NCBI GenBank assembly: GCA_002104985.1
Contig: MCGO01000368.1
Location: 1 to 25,333 of the forward strand
From: Rhizoclosmatium globosum
Lineage: Eukaryota; Chytridiomycota; Chytridiomycetes; Chytridiales; Chytriomycetaceae
DNA: 25,333 bases
Direction: 5' to 3'
The position numbers and the translations under genes are program-made. The notes beneath the pieces are model-generated. The model had not been told where the DNA came from, did not search any database, and worked only from the letters and a program-made list of their open reading frames with translations. How positions within the stretch are numbered: the stretch's first letter is position 1; every line of letters begins with the position of its first letter. Shown piece after piece: positions 1-11,895 of this stretch.

Positions 1-1780
<1,780 letters not shown>

Positions 1781-1933
1781 ATGGACTCAAGGTTTCAAGG
1801 GGAGAAAAAAACAAGAGAGCTCAGTTGAGAGGTCGCAACAAAGATTTCCGTTGACAAGAGATTTCCAACCCAAAAGAAAAATTCAGAGATTCCATACATA
1901 TAAAATATCTATTAAGTATTAATTTCAAGGAAT
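1781..1933. promoter_or_regulatory. Spacer and presumed kinase promoter
   Basis: This 153-base stretch lies between the kinase start codon and the stop of the Dpy-30-motif gene, both read leftward. It should hold the kinase promoter and 5' leader. The right part is AT-rich (around 1880-1920, with ATATAAAATAT). No defined operator is visible. The assignment rests on position only. Confidence 0.35.
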
Positions 1934-2849
1934 CTACTCGTCATCAGCGTCTCCATCGTCCGCATCCGCCTCCTCCGCCTCGTCATCTTCGACTTTCCCC
2001 TCCACCTTCCCACCATCCAAAACCTCCAAATCATCTTCGCCAACATGCGCAGCTCCAGGCAAAATAGCATCCTGCTCCAAATCCGCAATCGTAGCCCCAC
2101 CATCCCCGGCACTCACCCCACTACCGCCATTACCTTCAGAAACCAATTCAGGCCTCAAACTCTGACTCCCATGAATCGCATTATCAATCGCAGAGATGCC
2201 CGTCTCGCCTTCTTCAGGCAACACAAGCGCTTGATCCACGGCATTCAGTTCGACTTTTTCGTCTTGTTCTGGGACAAGCTGTTCAGTGGGCTTTGAAGAG
2301 GAGTTTCTTTTTTCTTGGGAGTTGGGGGACGGAATAGTTTGTCTGTGTCGGTGTTATCGAGACTCCAGGTGACTGCTTCTTGCTTGAATCTTTGAGTAAG
2401 GAAGAAATCGATGGGGGGAAGAGGGAAAAGGGTGGGAATCAGTTTGTAAATCCCTCAAAGTGCGATGTGATGGGTAACTCACTTTTGTCTCATTTCATCT
2501 AGTTGTGCTTGAGTTGGGAGAGCGTTTAAAGCAGCTTTGCGTCCAAACGCGCCTTCTCTTCGGCATCAAAGACGTGTTTGTTTTCATCGTGTTTGAGAAG
2601 GAATCTTGATAACGTCAATAAACATTTCCCAACCGAACAAATATCAAATCTAACTCACCGTCCTAAAGCATCAACAGGGTCATCACATCGACTTGCAAGT
2701 ACTTGGGTGATCCCAGCAACTAAAACGCGGCCAATCGTAGCTTGCAAGTATTGAGACTCGGAATTGGAAGAAGGAACAAACTTGAGAGTTGGAGGCGGAG
2801 TTAGGGCCTCCGTAGGGGCTGTACTCTTGCGGCTAAATCGTGAGGCCAT
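1934..2849 (-). CDS. Dpy-30-motif protein with acidic C-terminal tail
   Basis: The first exon (2849-2659) encodes a short Ser/Thr/Pro-rich head, then the helix pair YLQATIGRVLVAGITQVLA followed by RCDDPVDALG. The second exon (2604-2483) continues FLLKH. This order is that of the Dpy-30 docking motif (YL...V.P.L..GL..........DPV..L...L.KH). The motif dimerises and binds amphipathic helices; in flagellated organisms it occurs in radial-spoke proteins and axonemal kinases, and in all eukaryotes in COMPASS complexes. A third exon (2389-1934) encodes a linker and a tail of about 100 residues ending in a run of Asp/Glu. Two one-base losses are needed to keep frame, in the T run at 2536-2538 and in the T6 run at 2308-2313 (plus strand). 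The long acidic tail is unlike the roughly 100-residue Dpy-30 itself, so an axonemal or adaptor protein is more likely. That role is inference. Confidence 0.75.
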
Positions 2850-3132
2850 CGTTATTAGTTCTTGGTAGTCTGGTTATGCGCAACAATTGTCGATAACTTT
2901 TGTGATGAACAGATTTACGGTTGGCTTTCGATAGGAGCATCTATTGAGAAGACATCTAATAAAGTGCAATCTAATGAGGCTAATGGGTACGGATCGGAAA
3001 CAATATTCCGTTCTTATTTTTAGTAAACATAAAAAGATCCTGGGGAGGCCTCGTATCAATGACAACGACCTCGGTACCATCAGCCGGCTCTGCCACAATG
3101 TAAAAGCATCCATTCTGTTAGTAGTTCGCTGA
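2850..3132. promoter_or_regulatory. Divergent intergenic region between the Dpy-30-motif gene and the MFS carrier
   Basis: These 283 bases separate two start codons that point away from each other, so both promoters should lie here. There is no convincing coding sequence on either strand: short open stretches exist but match nothing I recognise. No clear TATA box or repeat was seen. Confidence 0.4.
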
Positions 3133-5268
3133 ATGATATGTAGATGGATCACGCTGGGCATGTCGTGTCTTGCCCTAATCACGGCTGGCTGTCCCTACGC
3201 ATTTGCCTCCTTCTCGGGCGAACTCCAGTAAGTGCAAGTACTCAAGACAAGCACGAAACTAACCGTGAATGTGACCAGGACCAAGTTTGGGTTCTCGTCG
3301 CAGGACATCAACACAATGTCGTCTGTTGGAACATCGTCGCTGTTTATTGGATACATTCTCGTTGGGCCGGTGTGGGATCGGTTTGGAATTGTTGCAACGG
3401 CGAGTGAGTTGCCTTTGGTTTTGGTTGGTTTAAATCTGATTTGGGGGACAGGCCTTGCTTCACTTTGTTTTGGAATTGGGTTTCTTGCGATCTATTTAGC
3501 CTATCTTGGATCACTCTCTGGGCCGCTTGTGAGCATTGGCGCTGTGTCTGTGTACTACTTTATTGCGGGTCTTGGATCGTGTGCATGGTTGGTTTGAATC
3601 CCCGCAGCACCCCAATTTCAAACTCACCAATCACTCCCAAAACAGCTTTATTGTCTGCTATGGCGTAAACCTTACAAACTTTTCTCCAAAATACTCTGGT
3701 CTCGTATCAGGAATCTTGGGCACGTTTTATGCACTCTCAATCACTATCTATTCTCAGATTCACAACCAATTCTACGCGGATAATACCACTGGATTCCTTC
3801 TGTTTCTTACACTGACAACGTTCGGAATCAATCTTCTGTCGGCATTTGTCATCACTCGCGTCCCCTCAACAGCAACACCTGTCAAAGTGGAAGAAACAGT
3901 TACGCAGCCTCCAGATAATCCGCCATCAGAACCTAGAACTCGATCGGACTCAAACGCCGCACAATCATTATACGCAACAAAGGCAGGAACAGTTGCCTCC
4001 TCATCTGCCTCTCAAGCATCAACTTCGCTCTGGGAATTCGAACAACCACAACCACCCGTCGAAGCCCTCCTCACAGAACCAAAGCCATCAGGATACCAAG
4101 CAACACTTTCAAGAAACACTCTTGCAGATTCTCTCGACTATCAACGACCACCAGCCATTGATTCTGTGAGTGGATTCCGAGCTGTAGATCTCAGCGATTT
4201 CCGATTGAGTATTCAAAGCCCAACATCTGCGCGCGAGAGCATTCTTTCTTCATATGCAGTCAACAACACAGACAGTCTTGCGCGAGAAAAGAGTGCACTT
4301 CAAGATGGCAACGACTCAATACAATACCACCATCCAAATCCATCGAAATCTGTGATTCTCCCAGGACAAGGCGTTTCTTTCAAGAGTCCTAGTCCGTTTA
4401 GTATGGGCGACGAATCCGTGAACGAATTCAGAAGACAAGAGAAAGTATGGACATGGGAATAGAACTTCGAGATTCCAACCCGATTGCATCTGAAGCAAGC
4501 CCGAAACCTATTCAAGAGCAAGAAATCATTGAATCACATGTAAAAGATGCTACTCCGAAAGAAATTCTGCTATCAACTGTTTTTTGGCTTCTCGCTGTCA
4601 GGTACCCACCATCTATGTTTCCAACATATCCCACTAATTCGACACATCTAACAGTTACATCTGGCAACAAGGAGTCGTATACTTCAACAACGTCAATAGT
4701 CTAACAAAGTCAATAGTCCCACCATCCGATGGCGCCTCAGCAACAACCCAACAACTCACAATCCTCTCAATCTCCCAAGTAATTGGTCGAATCACAGTCG
4801 GTCCCGCATCAGATTACATGATCCAACGGTTCCCAAGAACAGATCGATCCCTCTTCCACTTCCTAAACCAATCCCTCGTCCTCCTCCCTTTCGCGCTCTT
4901 AGCGTTCCTCCCACTTCCATCCTCCACAGTTCTTTCATTCTGCTCTGCGATCGTGGGATACACATTTGGAGGAATCTGGGTCCTGTATCCTCCACTCTCA
5001 CGGCTTCTTTGGTCTTAAGTATTACGGAACAGCGTCAGGCTTTGTAATGTTCCTGATTCCAGTCGGGATCTTTGGGTCGCAGATCCTATACGGGAAGCTT
5101 TTCGATAATGCGAGTGTGAATGGGGAGGGCGTGGAGTGTTTTGGGGACGCTTGTTATCGGACTGCATTTGTTGCGTTTTTTAGCTTTCAGTGTGTGAGTG
5201 TTGCGTTTTCGGGGGCGTTGGTGTGGAGGAGAGGAGTGGAGAGGAGGCGAACTAAAGATGAGAAATAA
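3133..5268 (+). CDS. MFS transporter, MCH1/nodulin-like monocarboxylate-type carrier
   Basis: A 12-helix major facilitator of the MCH1/nodulin-like branch. The start chosen is ATG 3133, which leads straight into TM1 (GMSCLALITAGCPYAFASFS). Exons are 3133-3227, 3279-3403, 3452-3587, 3646-4601 and 4655-5268. Family marks are the loop with INTMSSVG after TM1, the signature GPVWDRFG between TM2 and TM3, the second-half copy GRITVGPASDYM, and FGLKYYGT before TM11. A disordered cytoplasmic loop of about 270 residues, rich in Ser, Pro and Gln, separates TM6 from TM7, much longer than usual. One base appears missing at 4442-4444 inside this loop, and the frame also changes near 4999-5010 just before FGLKYYGT. 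A 50-base intron could skip the second change, but it would delete that conserved motif. Substrate is unknown; members are proposed monocarboxylate carriers at the plasma or vacuolar membrane. Confidence 0.8.
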
Positions 5269-5345
5269 AACTGTAATTTATCTATATATTTCGGGCATAT
5301 ATTTCAAGAAGAACTATATTTAATGATGTTATGTTTGTAGGACCA

Positions 5346-7109
5346 TTAACGCAAAACCGTGACCGATTTTACAGCTTTTGAGTTAAGCAAAAGCCCCAGC
5401 TTCCCTGCAAACTCTTTTTGTACATAGCATTATCATAACCGACGCCAATGATGGACGTTTCGGACAAAATAGCTGTACCAAACACACAGCAAGAGTTTGG
5501 ATAAAGCATCCAATTATCCTCTAGATTTTTTGGTATACAAGAATCCATCAGGAGCAGTCCCGACTAGAACACCATTAGAGTGAACGGAAACGTCTACAAT
5601 AGTTCCCGACTTTGGAACCAAAGTCCAAGTCCCGAATACCCGGCACGAGTCCACAATTGATTATCCATTCCAACTGCAACCCATGTCTCCTGATTGCTCA
5701 TAAGGCAATACTTTTAACTTGGCCAGAGTTAGGTACTTGAGAACAACCAACCGAAAATATTCACAAATCCACAACGTTTATCAGTTCCCACAACCAAGAA
5801 CGACAAATCCGGCAATTGATTCAAATCCAAGCCGCGTGCACCTGTTGGAATCAGAGCCAAGGCGAAGAAAGGGAACCTTTGGAATACAAGCCACCATCCA
5901 TTCCAACTCCAACAAACTTTGCTTGTGCCAACACAGAAACAACGCCAGCAGAATTTGGAATCGACACCCAATTTGAGTCAATGAATTTTCTTTGATACAG
6001 GTTGCCATCAGTTGAAACACCTGCAATAGTTCCATCTGGAAGTAGAGCAGTTCGAGAAACACAGCAAGAACGAGGAATAAGAACCCATCCTTCACTCAAA
6101 GACCTCTTTTTGTAAAGCCTATAATCTATTCCAACTCCTAAGAGCTCGCCGTTCGATAGTACCGTAATGTCAAAGACGAATCCTGAATTGGGAACAAGAG
6201 TCCATAACCATATAGCCCATTTCTAGTGTACAACAAATTATCCATCCAACACCGATTATCGTTGATTTATCAGCCATCAAATCGATGCTCTTGACCGCCC
6301 CTGAGTTTGGCACTTGCGTGCAACCAGAAATGAGTGATGGGCAAGCCCAAAGCGCATTATCGCCAGCAACGACAAGAAACGCCAGGTCTGGCAATTGAAT
6401 CATGTCTAAACCGCGAATACTGGTCTGAATTGGAGTCCACGGACCCACAAGCGCAGTTTTTGAAACCAAGTTTCCATCAGGTGCAATTCCAATGAGCTGC
6501 ATGAATTCGTCTTGTCCCACCAAAATAGCCGGTGCCAAGACAGTTGCGTCATTGGATATTTCTGCCACACCCAAATCGCGCTTTAGAACGCAGGTTTTTG
6601 TTTGCGACGTAAAGATTCCAGCCATACATTCAACAACCTTTGAGCATTGAGCGCGGCAGTCTTCTGCATCGTCAGCTAACATAGAAGATAAGTCGTTTCC
6701 TGGAAAGTCCACCCCGACAGCACTGCCACTGCCGCGAGCAAGAAAGTCGACTTGTCAGCGTCGCCAACAACTGGCACCGCCAATGCTGATTTTAAGGCAC
6801 ACGAGCTTGAGACTGTCGCATAAACAACTCCAATGCATCCTTGAGTTTCAATACACAAATTGAAGCAGTCATTGATTTGCAAAACAGCCTCCTTGATTGT
6901 ATATCCTCTAAAATCAGTGCTTTGAAGAGTAGCCCAGTTGAATATACCCTCAATGCCTGAAATAGTGTTCAAGAACTTTCCGGTTGAATTGAGATAAGTG
7001 GTTTCCAGGATTTCTGACGATCCTGACCGATAGAGTCGGACTTTGATTCAAGCACCACGAACGCGAGGAGAAATAGGAAACGCCCAAAGACATCTGAGAG
7101 AGCGACCAT
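5346..7109 (-). CDS. Secreted PAN/apple plus tectonin-repeat protein, heavily frame-disrupted
   Basis: The ATG at 7107-7109 opens a hydrophobic stretch (FLFLLAFVVL) that suits a signal peptide. Two PAN/apple-like cysteine modules follow: one around 6790-6960 with NDCFNLC and a later CALK, and one around 6560-6720 with DFPGND, AEDCRAQC and CVLKR. The rest, to a TAA at 5346-5348, is a run of tectonin beta-propeller repeats (GVGxDxxLYxxxSL..W, VPNSG, SCCV, DMIQLPDL). PAN and tectonin modules both bind carbohydrate or protein surfaces, so an extracellular lectin-like role is likely. At least eight frame changes are needed to follow the repeats, near 7035, 6743, 6248, 6205, 5870, 5755, 5525 and 5390, most of them looking like single lost bases. 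The intact paralogue at 9361-11534 shows what an undamaged copy looks like. This may be a pseudogene or a poorly sequenced gene, and I cannot separate the two. Confidence 0.7.
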
Positions 7110-7262
7110 TTGATTTTGAGTTTAATGGGATGGTTTGGAAGATCTCTTCCAGTCAGCCTCATAAAATGTGGCAAACAACGGTCTATCAACCATTAAGAAG
7201 AGTGAATTGAAAGCTTTTTACTCTAAAGTCCATTTATGTATACATTACCAAAGAATTAAAAG
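7110..7262. promoter_or_regulatory. Short divergent promoter between the PAN-tectonin and CRN genes
   Basis: Only 153 bases separate two start codons reading away from each other, so the PAN-tectonin and CRN genes probably share one control region. The sequence next to the CRN start is AT-rich (TATGTATACATTACC around 7234-7248). No specific factor site is identified. Confidence 0.4.
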
Positions 7263-9290
7263 ATGGTTAAAATCTTTTGTGTGTTCTTTGACGATGGTGT
7301 CCACACTCCATTTGAAGTTGACATTGATGATTCACTCACTGTTGGGCATCTCAAAGACGCCATTCACGAAAAGAACCCAGTCCGTTTAGCTGGTGTCGAT
7401 GCAGCAAACCTCACCATTGTGAGGGTCTTCAAGGAGGGCGTTTGGGGATTGACAAAAGAGGAAGTCTATGCATCGCTGGACCTGATCAGCTCAAACAAAG
7501 ACTTGTTTTCCAAAGACACAGAACATGAAAAGGATAATATCTCAATGTTCTGCGCTACCACTGGGGCCTGTCTTTCCAGCGATTCAGACGGATTCACTTT
7601 GAAGGTTGGTAATCGTATCTTGTCCCACCATTGCTCAATAGTCTGCAAAAATCCAGGTCATGAACTCTATGAAGGAGCTGTCATTCTTCACAGAGCCTCT
7701 TCCAGCTGAGCTTTATCACCTTGTACTGGTTCTAGTTCCTCCACGTACAAATGTCGATACCTTGCCAGTGGTAGCTAAGATATTGACACCAGATGCCGTG
7801 AAACAGCTGCTCGCGTTGGCGGCGTTGCACCAGAAATTCGCCAAATTGATGGTTCACAACCCATCTCAATCTGAACAAGAACTTGGACAAACAACATTCC
7901 GCATCGTCAAAGATCTCAATCTATTTTCCAAACACGAGCACAATCCTTTACTTGAACCAATGCTTACAGAACAAGACGCCAACGAGTTGAATTCATTGAT
8001 TGACTCTCAACGTCCTGAAACTCTCACCAAACAACTGTTTGATGTGAAAATGACGCACATTATACAGAATGCGCTTGGTCTTGATGTGAATCTTGTCAAC
8101 AGTGGAGCTCATCGTTGGTCACTCGATCCTGACGTTGATTTTGTAAACAGCGAAGTGTATCGTTGGTTGCAGGAAACAGGCGTCTGTACTGTTACTGATT
8201 TTCAGCCTGACTATATCGTCACACTTAAAGGACTGTATGAAAGAAAGGACGAACCAAAGGATGATTCTCAAGAAGCACGGAATCTTGCCCGTACAACTCA
8301 CGGGACTACATTCCACTTTGGACATCCACCGAAAGAGCTTTGGAACACTGTCACAATTCTTCAAAGCAAGCTAAACTTCAATGAAGAGACAGACTTTGGT
8401 GAAGTAAGTGATTAACCTTGCACTTCACTCAACTTACAAACAAGTAGGTTGTGCGGTATCTTGAGCATCTCAACGAACATGCGTATGCTGTTCTCTTCGA
8501 CAGGAGAAGATGTTGGCTTATTCGAACGCGTGAAAACCACGACATTCGATCGATTCAAGAAGTAAATTGGTCATTCGGCGGCTCAAAGCAGAAATTCGTC
8601 GATTTTATTCTGTCGTCCTTGGATCCATGGCGAAGCGTTGTTCTCGAAGCGTGCAATATTTTCAACGTCGAACTTGCAGACTCGAATGCCTTTCTTGGAG
8701 CTGGCGCAACAGGGCGTGTATTCAAAGTTCGTAGACTTGAAACAGCCGAAACATTTGCGCTAAAGCTTGTTGTCGAAACCGATGAGGTTGATGTATACTC
8801 TCTCCATGATGAATGTAATTTATTGAAAGCTGCTCATGGAACTGGTGTTGTTGTGTCAGTTATTCAACAATTCAAGAGATTCAGAGATGGAACAGCTGCT
8901 GGAATGCTTATTTCTCCTGTTGGAAGCCCTATCAGTCGGAGTATCCTTTCTCTTCAACTTTTACATCAAATTGCGCAGGCTTTGTTTGCTCTTCATAAAG
9001 GAGGCTTTGAGCATCGCGACTCGCGACTTGCGAATTTGATTCAAACCGACGATAATCAATTGCTTTGGATTGACCCTCGGTTTTCGTATTTTAATGTGGG
9101 ATTGAGGTGGAAACAGGATGCTTCTGCGCTTTCGCGGTCGATTCTCAATCTCAAGCATGATGTTGTACTGCCGAAATTTATCACCACATTGATTGATCAA
9201 TATGCACTCAACCAAGATAATGTATCGTGTTTGGCGCTTGCTGATGGATGGTGGAGTGAGGTCCAATTAAAAGCGGGATGCCATCAATGA
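7263..9290 (+). CDS. Crinkler (CRN)-type protein with C-terminal protein-kinase-like domain
   Basis: Three exons, 7263-7604, 7657-8403 and 8448-9290, give 643 residues with no frame problem. Residues 1-65 form the ubiquitin-like CRN header (MVKIFCVFFDD, DIDDSLTVGHLKDAI, KNP). The usual translocation motif LxLFLAK is not kept; LTIVRVFKEG stands in its place. The next block carries the CRN-type end of the header, EPLPAELYHLVLVLVPP, followed by a helical linker. The C-terminal part is a kinase fold: glycine loop GAGATGRV near 447, lysine in ALKLV near 469, HRDSRLAN at 552-559 and WIDPRFS with the metal-binding Asp near 572. CRNs of oomycetes and chytrids include kinase types such as Phytophthora CRN8, which act in host or rival nuclei. 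There is no classical signal peptide. The gene lies between two tectonin genes. The target is unknown. Confidence 0.85.
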
Positions 9291-9360
9291 GAGTGTTTGG
9301 AGAAACAGTCATGATGTATAAAATAGGATATCAAATCATCAAACTCTTTAATTAAACTGA

Positions 9361-10524
9361 TTACTGCAAGGCCGCTACATTCACAACTGATTTAGAGTTA
9401 GGAACAAGGAACCAATTCGCTTCCTTGGACGACTTCTTGTATACAGCGTTGTCGCCAGCAACGCCAAGAATGGTACCATCCGCCATCTGAGCCGTGCGTT
9501 TCACGCAACATGAGTTTGCAACTTGAACCCAATTCTCACCCTCGTTTTGCTTGGTATATAGCCATCCGTCAGTACCTGTCCCCAACACATCACCACTTGA
9601 CAATACTGTTATATCTACAACAGATCCTGAGTTCGGAATTAAATTCCAACTACTCGTGATTCCAACTCGGGTATATAGTTGGTTATCCAGCCCCACACCA
9701 ATCAAAGTACTTTGGTCTGGAAGCAAGTCGATGCTCTTGATTGACCCTGAATTTGGGTATTGCGCACACACCATTAGAGTAGGGCACCTCCAAACAGAAA
9801 AATCGGCAGCAACAACGACAAAAGTAGAGTCAGGAAGCTGGACCAAGTCGATTCCTCTTGCGACAACACGAAGTTGAGTCCATGGTGCCGTAAAAGACCC
9901 CTTTGCCCAAAGAGTACCATCCCATGCGACTCCTAGGAATGAGGCTTTTGGTGTCACCGATTTAACAGTGTATGAATTCTGAACAAAGGTCCATGAACCA
10001 CCAAGATATTGCATTTGGTATGCCCCACCGTCTCCTGCAACACCGAGAATTATGCCATCAGCAGTAACAGAAGTTCTAACAACACAGCACGAGTTTGGAA
10101 CTTGAGCCCAGTAATCGTACAACGAGTTTCTCGTATACAGTTTTCCATCAGGTCCCGTTCCAACCAAAACTCCATTTGACAACACGGTAATATCAACAAC
10201 GTTTCCAGAATTTTGGATCTGACTCCAAGAACCATAGAGTCCTGAGCGCGTGTATAACCAGCCATCAAGGCCAACTCCGATAAGAGTGGATTTATCAGAG
10301 AGAAGGTCAATACTTTTGACATATCCAGAGTTTGGAATAAAGCTACATTGTGCTGAAGCAGAAAGAGACGAACATACCCAGAGATTGAAATCAGGACTGA
10401 TGATAAGGAAAGAAAGATCGGGTAATTGAATCATATCAATTCCTTGCCCAACAGACGATGTTCCGATCCACGGAGAAGAAAGCGAATTCTTGGAGTACAA
10501 TCGATTATCCGACCCGATTCCAAC
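9361..10524 (-). repeat. Tandem five-repeat tectonin supermodule, two copies
   Basis: The propeller part is built from ten tectonin repeats of about 38 residues that fall into two copies of one five-repeat block. Landmarks recur at a spacing of about 193-195 residues: DMIQLPDLSF and DLVQLPDSTF, LIGVGLDGWLYTR and LIGVGLDNQLYTR, PNSCCVVRT and ANSCCVKRT, ILGVAGDGGAY and ILGVAGDNAVY. Block one spans about 10524-9940 and block two about 9939-9361. The same order of landmarks appears in the gene at 5346-7109, so the block was doubled before, or exchanged between, the two genes. Confidence 0.75.
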
Positions 10525-11534
10525 AAGATGAACATCTTCACTGGGAACACCAGGTCCTCCAGCAACGATGCATCTGTTGTCGAAATTGGACCAATAGTAC
10601 ATGACGGTGATGGCTCTGCCATCTCCGCCTATTTGGCTGTTAACATCATAATAATAAAAACGTTAAATCATACCTTTAATTTGGGCGAACTGACCGACAC
10701 AGATATCAGCAATCTCGTCATTTTGTTGAGCGTTCACCCATCCATTTTTATCTGAACAGTGGTGGTGTTTAGCACGCTTAGAAATTTCTCGGACTAACCA
10801 GAGGTCAGAGAATCGGTGATGGCTTCAACAAGCTCATGAGAAACGACGGGGCTGATCCCATCAATACCGTACTCGGCACCGCAACAATCCGGGATCATGC
10901 CTAAATCATATTTAATTAAACCGTTTAAAGCAAAATTGAAGGACGGACCAGTAGCATATCGTATCCCATTGAAAGAAACAGAAGAATGGTATGCGCAATA
11001 ATCATTACAATTGTTTGAATTCTGTTGATCATACTCCGGCCCAAAGTGAACCGGAAAGTAACTGTTCGCATTTTGATTGACGATAACACCTTGGGACATG
11101 AGATATGCAACAATAGCATCGGGATCCACTTTCCCAACCTTGGCAACAACAGACGCATCGACCGTGTAAGAGCGTACAAAACGGCCTCGTCGAATCCTTT
11201 GTCCATCTGGAGTATCGTACTGCGCAAGACCGTCTATGTAAGTCGATGAAGCGATACTTGTGTAGAACTTGTCAAAGTCAGACTGGAACTTTGCAGCGCC
11301 CACGTAGATTGGTGAGATTTCAACGTTTTGGAGAACTGCTCCGCCTTGCCACGAAACGGGAACTGGCCATGTGTTTGGATCGGTAGGGCCGTGGGTCGGA
11401 TTCCAGTCTCTGGCATCATGGCTGGTATGGTTCTCAAACTGGCGTCGTAATAGACGTTTGTATGAAGCACCAACAGTGGCTGTCGCTGACACAGTGAGTA
11501 AAGCCAGGACTAGAGTGTGTATCAATACTTGCAT
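9361..11534 (-). CDS. Secreted EXORDIUM/PHI-1-like (zincin-like) domain fused to a tectonin propeller
   Basis: Exons 11534-10799, 10751-10674 and 10622-9361 sum to 2076 bases, exactly 692 codons (691 aa). Residues 1-19 are a signal peptide (MQVLIHTLVLALLTVSATA). Residues from about 30 to 290 form a cysteine-containing domain related to EXORDIUM/PHI-1-like secreted proteins, with CNDYCAYHSS, the metal-site-like SHELVEAITD, DEIADIC split from it by an intron, and WSNFDNRCI. About 390 residues of tectonin repeats follow, to TAA at 9361-9363. The third exon begins inside the PHI-1-like domain, so the tectonin stretch is not a separate gene. The second intron uses the acceptor GCGGAG; the nearer TTAACAG would give an early stop. 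Expected location is the wall or the extracellular space. Enzyme activity is not established, and propellers of this kind usually bind glycans. Confidence 0.8.
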
Positions 11535-11895
11535 CTCTTGGCCCTTATATTAATATTTTGAATGCACGCTTGACAATTTCTCCTTTCTTGAGTCTAATTC
11601 GTCTTAGCGCCGCAGATTATTTGAGTCTGAAAGTGGAAAATTATACATCTTGCAATCAGATTCAGTTCGGTCTGTTATCACCTGATTCAAGATCTAACCT
11701 ATAATATGATCACAAAAGAATGACTCCACTGTTTCACATATTCTCTCCTCAATTTGTAAATTGTCACTTCTCTCAACAGTCTGAACCTAATTTTTTAATC
11801 AAAGTAATACCACTTTAATTCCGAGTAAAGTCCAAACATAACTTAAATGAATAAAACGCCAAACAAAAAGAAAAAAACAATAATCCCCATCATCT
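11535..11895. other. Intergenic, AT-rich, promoter of the PHI-1-tectonin gene and 3' end of the GDH gene
   Basis: 361 bases lie between the GDH stop and the PHI-1-tectonin start, both genes on the minus strand. The part nearest the start is AT-rich, with TTATATTAATATTTTG at 11545-11560. It probably holds the promoter of the secreted protein and the polyadenylation region of GDH lies just downstream of its stop. No coding sequence, RNA gene or repeat was seen. Confidence 0.4.

Noticed and set aside
3580..3615. T-loop-like sequence GGTTTGAATCC suggesting a tRNA
   Set aside because: No matching acceptor stem or anticodon arm, and it lies across a splice donor of the MFS gene.
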